Assembly: GCA_910578405.1 (NCBI GenBank)
Contig: CAJTQO010000006.1
Coordinates: 1 to 64,000 of the forward strand
Source of the DNA: an uncultured Lachnospiraceae bacterium
GTDB taxonomy: Bacteria > Bacillota > Clostridia > Lachnospirales > Lachnospiraceae
Direction: 5' to 3'
Length of the DNA: 64,000 nt
Below the pieces are notes generated by a model, which saw only the letters and a program-made list of their open reading frames with translations, did no database searches and had not been told where the DNA came from. Positions 52,965 through 61,815 of the stretch are shown here, piece by piece. Position 1 is the stretch's first letter. Each line of letters opens with the position of its first letter. The translations under genes and the position numbers were made by a program.

Positions 52965-54647
52965 TTATTCTGCCGAAATAATATAATAATAAATTGGCTG
53001 TCCGCCATACTGCAGTTCCACATCGCACTGTGGGTACCTTTCCGTTAAAATATCGCCCAAAGCCTGCGCTGCCGCTTCCTCCACCTCCGCACCATAGTAG
53101 ACGCTGATTAGCTCCTTTTCACCTGCCATCAAGTCCTCTACCATTTTCAAAGTCACCTCCAGCATATCGGCTCCGTTGGAGAGGATGCCGCTGTCTCCGA
53201 TGCCCATATAATCGCCTTGTTTGATTTCTTTATCGTCAATGATAGTATCGCGCACTGCGTAAGTCACCTGCCCGGTGCTGACTGCCTTGATTTCTTCCAT
53301 CATCGTATCCGTGTTTTCCCTGACGCTCAAATCCGGTACATAATTAATCACTGCCGTAATTCCCTGAGGTACGGTTTTTGTCGGAATAACAACAATTTTC
53401 TTATTTTCCACCATATGGGTCGCCTGTTCCGCAGCCAGAATGATATTCTTATTATTTGGCAGGATATAAACGGTTTCTGCATTGACTTTCTCAATCGCAT
53501 CCAGCATATCGGCTGTACTGGGATTCATGGTCTGTCCGCCTTCAATGATATAGTCTACGCCCAGCCCTTGGAAAATTTCCCGAATCCCATCCCCTGCGGA
53601 AACTGCGATAAAGCCTACCGCTTTCTTTACCGCTTCTCCAGCCGGTTCTGCTTGTGCAGCGGCCTCCTGGCCATTTTCCTTTTGCTTCTCTGCCATCTTA
53701 AAAAGCTTCTCCTGATGCTCCAGACGCATATTATCAATCTTCATATTGGAAAGCGCGCCGTATTTCAATGCTTTCTGAATTGCAAGCCCTGGGTCATTGG
53801 TATGTACATGTACCTTGACCACATCCTCGTCTGCAACCACTACAATGGAATCGCCAATGGATTCCAGATATGCTTTAAAATCCATTTCCTGCTTAATGTT
53901 AAAATTGCGGTTGAGCATAATAATAAATTCCGTGCAGTAACCGAATTTAATATCGGTCTGCGCTTCCGCTTTTATCTGCGCGCTGTTTATGGGCGCCTGC
54001 CTTGTCTCGGCTATGGTTAAATCAATTTCTTTGCCGGAGAAAGCGTCATAAGCCCCTTTTAACACTTGCATCAAACCCTGTCCGCCGGAATCCACCACAC
54101 CCGCTTGTTTTAAGACTGGCAACATTTCCGGCGTCTTCGCCAGCACTTCATCGGCATAGGTGATGACCTGCAAAAGAAATTCCCCAAGCTCTTCCATCCC
54201 CTGGTCGGCAAGCTCCCTTGCTTTCCTTGCGCCGCCCTTTGCCACGGTCAGGATTGTGCCTTCCTTTGGCTTCATAACTGCCTTATAAGCCGTTTCCACT
54301 GCTTTATCAAAAGCATCCGCAAGAATCCCTACCGTAATTTCCTCATAATCCCGCACGCCCTTGGTGAAGCCACGAAAAAGCTGGGACAGGATAACGCCGG
54401 AATTTCCCCTTGCGCCCCGCAGGGAACCAGAAGAAATTGCCTTACAGAGGGAAGCCATATCAGGTTCCTGCAAAGCGGACACTTCTTTTGCCGCTGACAT
54501 AATGGTCAATGTCATATTGGTACCTGTATCGCCGTCAGGAACAGGGAACACATTCAGCTCATTAATCCATTCCTTCTTTGCCTCCAAATTTTTTGCACCA
54601 GCTAAGAACATTCTGGCAAACATCCTAGCGTCGATTGTATTAGCCAC
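52965..54647 (-). CDS. DAK2-domain protein, FakA-like fatty acid kinase subunit
   Basis: A 560-residue protein. The N-terminal DAK2/DhaL domain has FPVPDGDTGTNM (metal and nucleotide Asp cluster), SGSLRGARGNSGVILSQ and GGQGLMQVLKGAYDA; the middle and C-terminal domains contain the GYCTEFIIML and YILPNNKN motifs typical of FakA (YloV). With a FakB protein it phosphorylates fatty acids for phospholipid synthesis. GTG 54647 is eight bases after GGAGG; the TTG 54668 of the longer frame lies inside the asp23 stop region. It is coupled closely to asp23. Confidence 0.9.
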   Translation of the reverse strand: MANTIDARMFARMFLAGAKNLEAKKEWINELNVFPVPDGDTGTNMTLTIMSAAKEVSALQEPDMASLCKAISSGSLRGARGNSGVILSQLFRGFTKGVRDYEEITVGILADAFDKAVETAYKAVMKPKEGTILTVAKGGARKARELADQGMEELGEFLLQVITYADEVLAKTPEMLPVLKQAGVVDSGGQGLMQVLKGAYDAFSGKEIDLTIAETRQAPINSAQIKAEAQTDIKFGYCTEFIIMLNRNFNIKQEMDFKAYLESIGDSIVVVADEDVVKVHVHTNDPGLAIQKALKYGALSNMKIDNMRLEHQEKLFKMAEKQKENGQEAAAQAEPAGEAVKKAVGFIAVSAGDGIREIFQGLGVDYIIEGGQTMNPSTADMLDAIEKVNAETVYILPNNKNIILAAEQATHMVENKKIVVIPTKTVPQGITAVINYVPDLSVRENTDTMMEEIKAVSTGQVTYAVRDTIIDDKEIKQGDYMGIGDSGILSNGADMLEVTLKMVEDLMAGEKELISVYYGAEVEEAAAQALGDILTERYPQCDVELQYGGQPIYYYIISAE

Positions 54648-54660
54648 AACAAGATCCTCC

Positions 54661-55020
54661 TTAATCAATCACTCTTACACCTTCTACAAAGATGTTGATT
54701 TTCTCAATTTCAATTCCTGTAAATTCTTCCACCTTATACTTTACGTTACTGATCAGGTTATCTGAAACGGCGAGTATCCCCACGCCATAGGCAATAATCA
54801 CATGGAAATCCAAAGTCAGCTTATGTCCGTTTAAGGCGACCTTAATGCCCCTTGTCATACTGTCCATCTTCAGCAGCTTCACGAGCCCGTCTTTTACATT
54901 TACCCCGGCCATGCCGACGATCCCGAAACATTCCATGGCAACCGCACCGGCGTACTGTGCAATCACTTCCATATCAATTGCTATATTTCCCATATGGGTA
55001 TCCATAGAAGATGCTTTCAT
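54661..55020 (-). CDS. Asp23/Gls24 family envelope protein
   Basis: A 119-residue protein with the DUF322 fold: GNIAIDMEVIAQYAG, CFGIVGMAGVN, and NVKYKVEEFTGIEIEKINI cut at its end. YloU-like members sit beside yloV (FakA-like) and rpmB in many Firmicutes, as here. The role is uncertain, possibly in envelope stress or lipid metabolism. ATG follows GGAGG. It opens the asp23-fakA-recG run. Confidence 0.92.
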   Translation of the reverse strand: MKASSMDTHMGNIAIDMEVIAQYAGAVAMECFGIVGMAGVNVKDGLVKLLKMDSMTRGIKVALNGHKLTLDFHVIIAYGVGILAVSDNLISNVKYKVEEFTGIEIEKINIFVEGVRVID

Positions 55021-55061
55021 ATATTACCTCCTTCATTTATTCTATCCAACATATATAGGAT

Positions 55062-55090
55062 ATTATAACCGCTCTTATCAAAAGAAACAA
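55062..55090 (-). promoter_or_regulatory. Promoter of the asp23-fakA-recG run
   Basis: On the minus strand TTGTTT (55090-55085), a 17-bp spacer and TATAAT (55067-55062) lie 41 bp before the asp23 start. It is divergent to the rpmB promoter. Confidence 0.65.
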
Positions 55091-55163
55091 GAAATATAAT
55101 AGAAATACTGAAAGATTTTGGCAGGAAAAGCTGCCGATTTTTTTCTAATCTACAAATTACCTC

Positions 55164-55192
55164 TTGCATTATATGGCATTTTCTGCTATGAT
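55164..55192 (+). promoter_or_regulatory. Promoter of rpmB
   Basis: TTGCAT (55164-55169), 17 bp and TATGAT (55187-55192) lie 38 bp before the rpmB start. Confidence 0.7.
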
Positions 55193-55230
55193 ACAAATGT
55201 TGTGAGTATAAAGTCTGAGGAGGTGCGAAG

Positions 55231-55416
55231 ATGGCAAAGTGTGATATTTGTGGTAAAGGCGTTCAGTTTGGGCATAACGTAAGCCATTCCAATAGAAAAA
55301 CGAACAGAATTTGGCACTCAAATGTAAAAAAAGTGAAATGCAAAGTGAACGGCGGCTCCAAAAGGATGCATGTTTGTACAAGCTGCTTAAGGTCCGGAAA
55401 AATAGAGAGGGCTTAA
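55231..55416 (+). CDS. rpmB: Ribosomal protein bL28
   Basis: A 61-residue protein with the L28 pattern: MAKCDICGKGVQFGHNVSHS, KTNRIWHSNVKKVKC, then VCTSCLRSGKIERA. It carries two Cys-x-x-Cys pairs (CDIC and CTSC), so this is the zinc-binding form. It lies in the large subunit near the exit tunnel. ATG follows GAGGAGG. Standing alone and divergent from asp23 is the usual Firmicute layout. Confidence 0.96.
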   Translation: MAKCDICGKGVQFGHNVSHSNRKTNRIWHSNVKKVKCKVNGGSKRMHVCTSCLRSGKIERA

Positions 55417-55460
55417 TTTGAAACATTGCATTATTGGAATGGAAAACAAAGCGGGCATTT

Positions 55461-55488
55461 AAAAAACAGTCGTAATGGCTGTTTTTTT
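55461..55488 (+). terminator. Terminator of rpmB
   Basis: AAAAAACAGTC and GGCTGTTTTTTT pair around a 5-nt loop, with the T-run forming part of the stem. It lies 44 bp after the rpmB stop. Confidence 0.8.
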
Positions 55489-55523
55489 ATACATCGGATT
55501 GCAAAAGAAATGGGAGCAGGAAA

Positions 55524-56507
55524 TTATGCCTGCATCCCAATATCATAAGCTTTTTTCAATGCTTCATATTCCTGATTGATTAACTGTACCATTTCATGGT
55601 CGCCAGCTACATTATCCGGGTGGAACATTTTAATCAAGTCTTTATATCTCTTTTTTAAAGCAAGGAAACTGTTTACGCCTCTAAACAGCATTTCTGTGGT
55701 TTCATAATGCGCAAACATATTGTCTTTGTTTTGGTCAAACTTGTCCCATTCCCTGCGGAGGCTGCGTCTGTCTTCTTCCAACTGCTCAAAACCGCCTTGG
55801 AGGATTTTCATTTTCTGGTCAAAGAAACGGTTTTCCTGTTCCAGGCGTTTTTTATCCATCTCCATGCTGCTTTCCTTGGCTTGTACATATTCGGTGAATT
55901 GCTTTTTTTCCTTTTCCAATTCCGTCTGCATCTCTTCAATTTCTTTACGCAGCGCTTCCATACGGATGTTTTCTTTAAAAAGCCATGTTTTCAAATCCCG
56001 CAGGGCGTCTTCTTTCCCTGTTTCCAGAATAGTCTTTGCGTCCTGGCTATCTTTTGCGTCCTGGACGCTTCCTGCCTTCTGTCTGGTTTTCCCATTCTCC
56101 CTGCCAGAGTCAATTACCATATTCCATGATTGCCGCTTACTGCTGTCCGTCTTTTTATCCTTTGACGGCTGGGCCGATATCTGACTGCGCACAAAAGAAA
56201 ACGACGGTGCGGCAAACGCCGTCGCTTGCGCCTGTCCGGTTTGGATAGGCACAAGGCCCGCCCCACTTTCCTTTTCTTTTTTTTCCTTTTGGAACTGGTT
56301 TGCGTCCAAATGGTTTCGCTCCATTGGCTTCGCCTCCCCTTCGTCTGCGCTGCCGTCTTCTTCCCCTTCCTGTTTTTCTTCTCTGTTTCCGGCATCCCCG
56401 CTGCCTGCTTCCCTTGAAATCCTCTTCCTTCCGTTTGCCGCCAGTTCCTTCAGTATCCTGTTCTTTCCGGTAATCTCCTGATCTGTCCTTTTCATTTTTA
56501 TATCCAT
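55524..56507 (-). CDS. Coiled-coil protein with C-terminal J domain
   Basis: A 327-residue protein. The first 160 residues are hydrophilic and of low complexity (Lys/Glu/Gly-rich), a coiled coil runs over about 175-265 (MEALRKEIEEMQTELEKEKK), and the end is a J domain with the HPD motif in KDLIKMFHPDNVAG (about 300). J domains stimulate DnaK-type Hsp70; most lie at the N-terminus, so the C-terminal place is unusual. No Gly/Phe or zinc region is seen. ATG 56507 or 56495 could be the start; the AAAGGA site is very close to the first and far from the second. Confidence 0.75.
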   Translation of the reverse strand: MDIKMKRTDQEITGKNRILKELAANGRKRISREAGSGDAGNREEKQEGEEDGSADEGEAKPMERNHLDANQFQKEKKEKESGAGLVPIQTGQAQATAFAAPSFSFVRSQISAQPSKDKKTDSSKRQSWNMVIDSGRENGKTRQKAGSVQDAKDSQDAKTILETGKEDALRDLKTWLFKENIRMEALRKEIEEMQTELEKEKKQFTEYVQAKESSMEMDKKRLEQENRFFDQKMKILQGGFEQLEEDRRSLRREWDKFDQNKDNMFAHYETTEMLFRGVNSFLALKKRYKDLIKMFHPDNVAGDHEMVQLINQEYEALKKAYDIGMQA

Positions 56508-56633
56508 TCCTTTCGCTTTGCTCAAGGCACAAACCGCCATGAAAAAGGTTGTCCGCCCTGTAACCTGCCCGCTGTGCAGACAAATACCATGTGGGGCAAA
56601 TGTAAAAGGGGGTTGGCCCTGTGGCCGCCAAAA

Positions 56634-56774
56634 TCAGCCACAATAATAAAAGTTATACCCGATAAGCAATAACAAAGCGCAAATGACCAATCCCACAAGC
56701 TTGCTGGTAAAAAAAAGCATAAGCAGCATGCCTACCGCAATCCAAAAAGCGATAAATCCAATCATTTTTTTCAT
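56634..56774 (-). CDS. Membrane peptide of 46 residues
   Basis: This frame is too short for usual gene calls. ATG 56774 lies nine bases after GGAG, and the 46 codons (MKKMIGFIAFWIAVGM at the start) encode two membrane helices separated by TSKLVG, with a NFYYCG end. The short basic start then hydrophobic pattern looks like a real peptide and not chance. It lies between a J-domain gene and gerW, on the same strand. Function unknown. Confidence 0.6.
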   Translation of the reverse strand: MKKMIGFIAFWIAVGMLLMLFFTSKLVGLVICALLLLIGYNFYYCG

Positions 56775-56842
56775 GCAACCCGTCTCCACTTATACTTCTT
56801 TTTTCTATTTTATGCAGTTAGCCCGTAAAAAATACCACTTAT

Positions 56843-57241
56843 TTACTCTTTTTCTTCAGGAAAAGCAAGATCCACTGCCGTTTCATCATCCAACATTTCT
56901 TCCGGTTCCTCTTTTTTTGTAAACTTATCCACCAATTCCGGAATCAAATCCAAAATCTTTGTCATAGTATCCTGGTTCTTTATATTAACTAATTTCGTAG
57001 ATCCGTTATTTATCACAAGGACAGCGCTGGGAGTCATTTTGCCGGTAAAACCGCCTGCGCCGCCGCTCTTTTTATCTGCCGTATTTGCTCCGGCGCCAAC
57101 GCCAAAGCTCACATCCACTAACGGCAGGATAATGGTATCGCCTACCTGCGTCGCTTCCCCAACCACTGTTTTCGTGGAAAGCACACCGTTCATCCCTTTC
57201 ATCAACGATTCTATTACTCCTGAAAAATTATTTTCTGCCAT
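56843..57241 (-). CDS. gerW: Sporulation protein GerW (YtfJ)
   Basis: A 132-residue protein with the GerW/YtfJ core: GVIESLMKGMNGVLSTKTVVG, DTIILPLVDVSFGVGAG with Gly-rich middle, and PSAVLVINNGSTKLVNI. It is needed for spore germination in Bacillus. Its presence supports a spore-forming host. It follows the DUF2953 gene in the same order as ytfI-ytfJ. ATG follows GGAGG. Confidence 0.92.
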   Translation of the reverse strand: MAENNFSGVIESLMKGMNGVLSTKTVVGEATQVGDTIILPLVDVSFGVGAGANTADKKSGGAGGFTGKMTPSAVLVINNGSTKLVNIKNQDTMTKILDLIPELVDKFTKKEEPEEMLDDETAVDLAFPEEKE

Positions 57242-57307
57242 TTTTTATATCCTCCTTTTCCTTTTCTTATCTGACTTTTGTCCCTGACCTTTTTTCGCGC
57301 ATTGAAA

Positions 57308-58306
57308 TTATGTCCTATTGTCTCTTTGTTTAAGCATTTTAAACAGCCGCCATATATTCCGGTCTGCGAAAAGCCGGAGGGCCGCAAGCAGAAAAGTCAC
57401 CATCCGCACTCTGCCTTTTATCAGTAAATCGCCTTCCAATACTTTATTTTCAAAATCCGCTTCCACCTCAACACTGCTTCCGATGAAAGGATACAAAATC
57501 CCATAAATGGCGAGAATCTGTCCGGCCCCGGCCGGATCCCCTGTCCCGGCCAACAAATGGAGCCTGCATATCCTGGGCCGCAGCATCTTCAGGACACGGA
57601 ACAATTGCCTTTTAGAAACAGCCCATACTTTGCGGAAGGTTTCGCTTTCATATATTTCCAGAATCCATTTTATTTTATCACATATCTTCTTTATTGTGTA
57701 CTCAATATTTTTTAATGATTCTGTCAAACGGTATAAAATTTGTTTCAAATACAGGAAAAATGCCTTAATTTTTTCCAAAATCCCTTCTTTTTCTCTTGCT
57801 TGCGGTTCTTCTTTGCTTGCATCTATGTCTATGCGGCTTTTGTCCTGTTCTGCCAAAGCTTCCTCATACCCATTGTCTTTTTCGGAAATCGCTGTTGGAA
57901 GGGCTTCTGCTTTGCCTTCCTGTGTATCAGGAAACGGAGGCTTTTTGTCTTCCTGTATGTCCGGGAACGATTCTTCCCTGCTTTTTTCCTCATTCCCTGT
58001 TTTTGAAACTTTCTTTTTCTTCTTTTGTTTCTTTTCCTTAGCAGAATCAAATATGGGAAAACAGAATATCCTTATCCTTACATATGCCGTCCCGGAATAA
58101 GCAAACGCCACATTTACCATATGGAGCAGCCAGCTTACCTTCACTTTTGCACATACCGGAACTTCCCTTCCCGGTTTTCCCTCCGCTTCAATATGGTACC
58201 TGACCGGAACTAACAGGACACAGGCCAATATAAGCAAAAGGACGCCAAGCAGGGCCGCCAGCAATATCCCTATTATTTTTAGAATCAATAATAATATGTG
58301 CAGCAT
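57308..58306 (-). CDS. DUF2953 protein (YtfI-like)
   Basis: A 332-residue protein. An N-terminal membrane segment (about 5-30, ILKIIGILLAALLGVLLL) is followed by VKVSWLLHMVNVAFAYSG, a charged Lys/Glu region (about 95-165) that is probably disordered, and the DUF2953 end (RPRICRLHLLAGTGDPAGAG, IYGILYPFIGSSVEVE). YtfI sits beside ytfJ in Bacillus, and here precedes gerW by 66 bp. The role is not known, probably in sporulation. ATG follows AGAGG. Confidence 0.85.
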   Translation of the reverse strand: MLHILLLILKIIGILLAALLGVLLLILACVLLVPVRYHIEAEGKPGREVPVCAKVKVSWLLHMVNVAFAYSGTAYVRIRIFCFPIFDSAKEKKQKKKKKVSKTGNEEKSREESFPDIQEDKKPPFPDTQEGKAEALPTAISEKDNGYEEALAEQDKSRIDIDASKEEPQAREKEGILEKIKAFFLYLKQILYRLTESLKNIEYTIKKICDKIKWILEIYESETFRKVWAVSKRQLFRVLKMLRPRICRLHLLAGTGDPAGAGQILAIYGILYPFIGSSVEVEADFENKVLEGDLLIKGRVRMVTFLLAALRLFADRNIWRLFKMLKQRDNRT

Positions 58307-58308
58307 AT

Positions 58309-58626
58309 TTACCTCTTACTCATTTCCGGGAACAAATACCTTTTCAAATCCGCGCTGCCGGTTTCTTTTACCGCCGCCTGCGCTATTTCCATCACCAGCT
58401 CCACCGCTTCCTCATATCCGCCTGCAATCCCAATGATATAAGGCGGATGCTTTTTATAATATTTCTGCTGTAAAAAGGCGCAATGATAGATTTCCAACTG
58501 GTCATCCCCTTCTGCAAGGGCTATCACATATACCTGGAACTGCCCCGCTTGATGACGCAGCTTCCACTTGACTTTTTTCGGTTTCTCAATACTTTCTCCG
58601 ACATAAAGATTTCTGTAAAACTTCAT
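58309..58626 (-). CDS. Hypothetical 105-residue protein
   Basis: ATG 58626 has the ribosome site GGAGG five bases upstream; the longer frame to 58692 does not. The protein has no membrane segment and reads as a mixed alpha/beta fold (KVKWKLRHQAGQFQVYVIAL, YYKKHPPYIIGIAGGYEEAV, then a helix). It ends two bases before the DUF2953 start, so the two genes are coupled. I do not recognise the family. Its context suggests a sporulation or envelope link. Confidence 0.65.
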   Translation of the reverse strand: MKFYRNLYVGESIEKPKKVKWKLRHQAGQFQVYVIALAEGDDQLEIYHCAFLQQKYYKKHPPYIIGIAGGYEEAVELVMEIAQAAVKETGSADLKRYLFPEMSKR

Positions 58627-58789
58627 ACAAACCTCCGCCGTTTGGCTCACATATAACCCTGGCGTCCAATGCCAGGAAGCAATCCAATCCATTTCCAGAG
58701 GATACCCAATCTTCCAAACTATCCCATATCACGTTATTATATCATAATTTTGCGCATTGCCAATAGGAATATTAACTTTTTAGCAAGAA

Positions 58790-60325
58790 TTAAGACACTC
58801 CGAAATAAGCGTCGAAAATCCTTTTGGCCACTGGCACGGCATACTCACCTCCGGAACCCGCCCCTTCTATAATGACTGTCACGCTGATTTCCGGCTCCTG
58901 CGCCGGGGCAAACCCGGTAAACCATGCATGGGATTCTTCTTTCACCTCGCTGTATTCTGCGGAACCTGTTTTCCCTGCCGCCGTATAGGATAGCCCTTTT
59001 AGACGGCTTGCCGTTCCTTCTTCCACGACGCTGTGCATTAATTCCTTTAATATGTCGGCTTCTTGCTTTGTCATCAAGTCTGTTTTTCCAGATGGCGTAA
59101 ACTGTTTGATTACCGTCCCTGCTGTATTTTCCACACGCTCAATAAGATAAGGCTTCATTACATATCCGCCGTTTGCAATAGCATTGGTTATCATGTTCAA
59201 ATGAATCGGCGACATGCCTGTTGTCCCTTGTCCGATTGCCGCCTGCATCATTTCCCCATTGGTGGAATCCCTGCCTATCTGAATCCGGCTTTTATTATAA
59301 AGGATATGGAGGGGCAGCTCTTTGTTAAAAAGCAACCCTTCCAAAGTATTATGGAATTTCCCTTTGTCCAGTTGCAGGCCGATATGGGCAAAGGCGGCAT
59401 TACAGGATTTGGCAAAAGCCTTCGTAAAATCCTCATCCCCGTGGTTCTGCCCATGGTAGCAGTTAATCCGGTCTGTTCCATCCGTATAACTTCCGCTGCA
59501 CTGGAAATGGTAGTCCTGGTATGTTTCCGGATTTTCCCGGATATATTCCAATGCCGTAATAATTTTAAAGGTAGAGCCTGGCGGGTACATCCCCTGTGTG
59601 GTACGGTTCAACAAAATGCCGCTTTCTTTGTCCGTCACCAGGCTGTCCCATATCCCTTCTATCTCATTCGGGTCAAAATCCGGCTTGGAAACCATGGCCA
59701 GTATTTTTCCGGTGGATGTTTCTGAAACAAGGATAGCCCCTTTATAGGCGCCCATGGCTTTATAGGCCACTTCCTGCATCTTTACATCCAGGGTCGTATA
59801 TATATTGTCTCCATGGTATTTAGCGCCTACGGCTTTCATTGTCGCTTTCTCTTCCAAAGGGGCATTGGACTGGATAAGATAATAATTCCCCAACGCTTCA
59901 ACCCCTGCCCGGCCATGGGTCGCATAGCCTACCGCATGGGCGAACATATTTCCGTAAGGATATTCCCGCACCTCACTGCCGTTATCGCCGATATCCGATT
60001 GGGCCAACACCTCTCCTCCCCTGGCATAAATTTTTCCGCGTTGATTCTTTGACATGAAAAGCTGCTGCCGTCCGTTATAGCTGTTATTGAGCAGCTCCTG
60101 CCTGTGAACTATGAAATATTGGCAGATGTAAAGCATCATGCCTAAGAAGATGGCTACAAAAAGGTATGTTACCGTCATAATCGGCCTGTTGCGATTGCCA
60201 CTGTTTTGTTTGCTGCCATGCTCCGTGGGACTTTGGCGTTTTTTCCCATAATCATTGTTTTCCCCCCAATGCCCCTTTGCCTTTTGGATTTCTTTTTCTC
60301 CGTTCCTGAACATTTTCCATGCCAT
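58790..60325 (-). CDS. Penicillin-binding transpeptidase (class B like)
   Basis: A 511-residue protein. After a charged N-terminus of about 48 residues comes one membrane segment (IMTVTYLFVAIFLGMMLYIC), a short dimer-type domain and the transpeptidase domain with Ser251-Thr-Phe-Lys254 (PPGSTFK), KSCNAAF and AGKTGSAE. It crosslinks peptidoglycan outside the membrane. It overlaps the ftsW-like gene by 74 bp if it starts at ATG 60325, whose ribosome site is weak; ATG 60313 is possible. The pair is a typical SEDS-PBP unit. Confidence 0.9.
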   Translation of the reverse strand: MAWKMFRNGEKEIQKAKGHWGENNDYGKKRQSPTEHGSKQNSGNRNRPIMTVTYLFVAIFLGMMLYICQYFIVHRQELLNNSYNGRQQLFMSKNQRGKIYARGGEVLAQSDIGDNGSEVREYPYGNMFAHAVGYATHGRAGVEALGNYYLIQSNAPLEEKATMKAVGAKYHGDNIYTTLDVKMQEVAYKAMGAYKGAILVSETSTGKILAMVSKPDFDPNEIEGIWDSLVTDKESGILLNRTTQGMYPPGSTFKIITALEYIRENPETYQDYHFQCSGSYTDGTDRINCYHGQNHGDEDFTKAFAKSCNAAFAHIGLQLDKGKFHNTLEGLLFNKELPLHILYNKSRIQIGRDSTNGEMMQAAIGQGTTGMSPIHLNMITNAIANGGYVMKPYLIERVENTAGTVIKQFTPSGKTDLMTKQEADILKELMHSVVEEGTASRLKGLSYTAAGKTGSAEYSEVKEESHAWFTGFAPAQEPEISVTVIIEGAGSGGEYAVPVAKRIFDAYFGVS

Positions 60326-61721
60326 TTGATTCTTCTGCGCTCCCTGCCTGTTTCGTTTTTAAGCTTCCCCGTTTTTGTCTTTTTTCCGTCTGCTGTCCTT
60401 CCTTTTCTTCATCGTTTCTTATCATACACAGTCCTTCCACTATGGAAAACATAACCAGGGTCGTCAGGACAGAACTGCCTCCATAGCTGATTAATGGCAG
60501 CGTAACGCCAGTCAATGGGATAAATTTGCTGCCACCCCCAATTGTCAAAAACACCTGGAAAATATAAGTTACGCCCAAGCCAAAGGCAATCAACTGGTAG
60601 AAACGGTCGTTTAATTTGAGAGAAATATCCATAAACATCAAAAAGCAGCTAAGGCATACCAAGATTAGACACATAGCAAACGCAATCCCCATTTCTTCCG
60701 CAATAGCGGAAAAGATAAAATCCGCTTCCACAAAAGGAATGGATTGGGGCGTTCCTTCAAATAGCCCAAGCCCAAACCAGCCTCCGCTGCTGATGGCAAA
60801 CAGGGACTGGGTAATCTGGTAGCCGCCCTTATCAATTTCGCTCCATGGGTCCAGCCATGCCTGTACCCGCACCTGCACATGACGAAACAGCAAGCAGGCC
60901 GCCAATGCGGACACTGCCCCGCCTCCTATCCCGGCTAACAGGTAACGGTATTCTTTGGTTGCCACAAATACCATTAAGACATATACGACGAAAAAAATCA
61001 ATGCGCTTCCCAAATCCTTAGAAACCACCAATATCACTACATGAATGCCCGCCACTGCCGCAGTAAGGGCCACCCGGTAAAAATCAGCCGCTTCGCACAA
61101 GGCGCTGGCGATAAAAAATACAAAGATAATTTTTACAAACTCCGAAGGTTGGAAGGTAACGCCTGCCACCGAATAAGAAATTTTGGAACCATGCGTAGCC
61201 TTTCCCAATACCAGAACCACAAGAAGCGCTGCGCTCCCTGCCAGGGCATATATCCATGTCAGGCTTTTTAAAAATTTAAGCTTATGGACAAAAAAGGGAA
61301 TGACAATGGCTATGGCGAGGGAAACCGCCACAATCACAAACTGTTTGACAGCCTTTTCATAAGACAGCCTGGTCAGGATGACGAAGCCTATGCTTAAGAG
61401 CATACACATATTGTTAATAATCAATCGGTTTGCCCGTGGATAGATTACGTGAAAAAGCACGGCCGTGGCAAACAATACCATTTGCTGGAATGCATAAAAA
61501 AACAGATAGCTCATATCTCCTGTCTCAAAGCAGATTACCATGAAACAGGAAAAGTGGATAAACAGCATTAAAAAATTCTGCCTGGCATAAATCCCGCCCC
61601 GCAGGCTTTCCTCCCGGTATCGAAATACCGCAAAGGATTCATATGCATAAAACGCCATCAATAAGGTGATGGCATATTTAGATAATTCTGTAATAAATAG
61701 CTCCATTCTAAATAGTTCCAT
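60252..61721 (-). CDS. FtsW/RodA/SpoVE family glycosyltransferase
   Basis: A 489-residue protein with about 12 membrane segments and the SEDS signatures: VSKDLGSALIFFVVYVLM with the catalytic Asp, RVQAWLDPW, GGWFGLGLFEG, DFIFSAIAEEMG and LPLISYGGSSVL. It polymerises lipid II glycan chains with its partner PBP, encoded next. A basic charged tail of about 65 residues, where the PBP start overlaps, ends it. The start is ATG 61721; a second ATG six codons later is possible. Confidence 0.93.
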   Translation of the reverse strand: MELFRMELFITELSKYAITLLMAFYAYESFAVFRYREESLRGGIYARQNFLMLFIHFSCFMVICFETGDMSYLFFYAFQQMVLFATAVLFHVIYPRANRLIINNMCMLLSIGFVILTRLSYEKAVKQFVIVAVSLAIAIVIPFFVHKLKFLKSLTWIYALAGSAALLVVLVLGKATHGSKISYSVAGVTFQPSEFVKIIFVFFIASALCEAADFYRVALTAAVAGIHVVILVVSKDLGSALIFFVVYVLMVFVATKEYRYLLAGIGGGAVSALAACLLFRHVQVRVQAWLDPWSEIDKGGYQITQSLFAISSGGWFGLGLFEGTPQSIPFVEADFIFSAIAEEMGIAFAMCLILVCLSCFLMFMDISLKLNDRFYQLIAFGLGVTYIFQVFLTIGGGSKFIPLTGVTLPLISYGGSSVLTTLVMFSIVEGLCMIRNDEEKEGQQTEKRQKRGSLKTKQAGSAEESNGMENVQERRKRNPKGKGALGGKQ

Positions 61722-61815
61722 TCCTTACCCTGCCCTCTGCGGCACAGGCGTAACTCCTTTCCGTTTCTTCCATCTTTTCCATTTTTCTTAATTTCGAACC
61801 ACCCCTTCTTTACCG

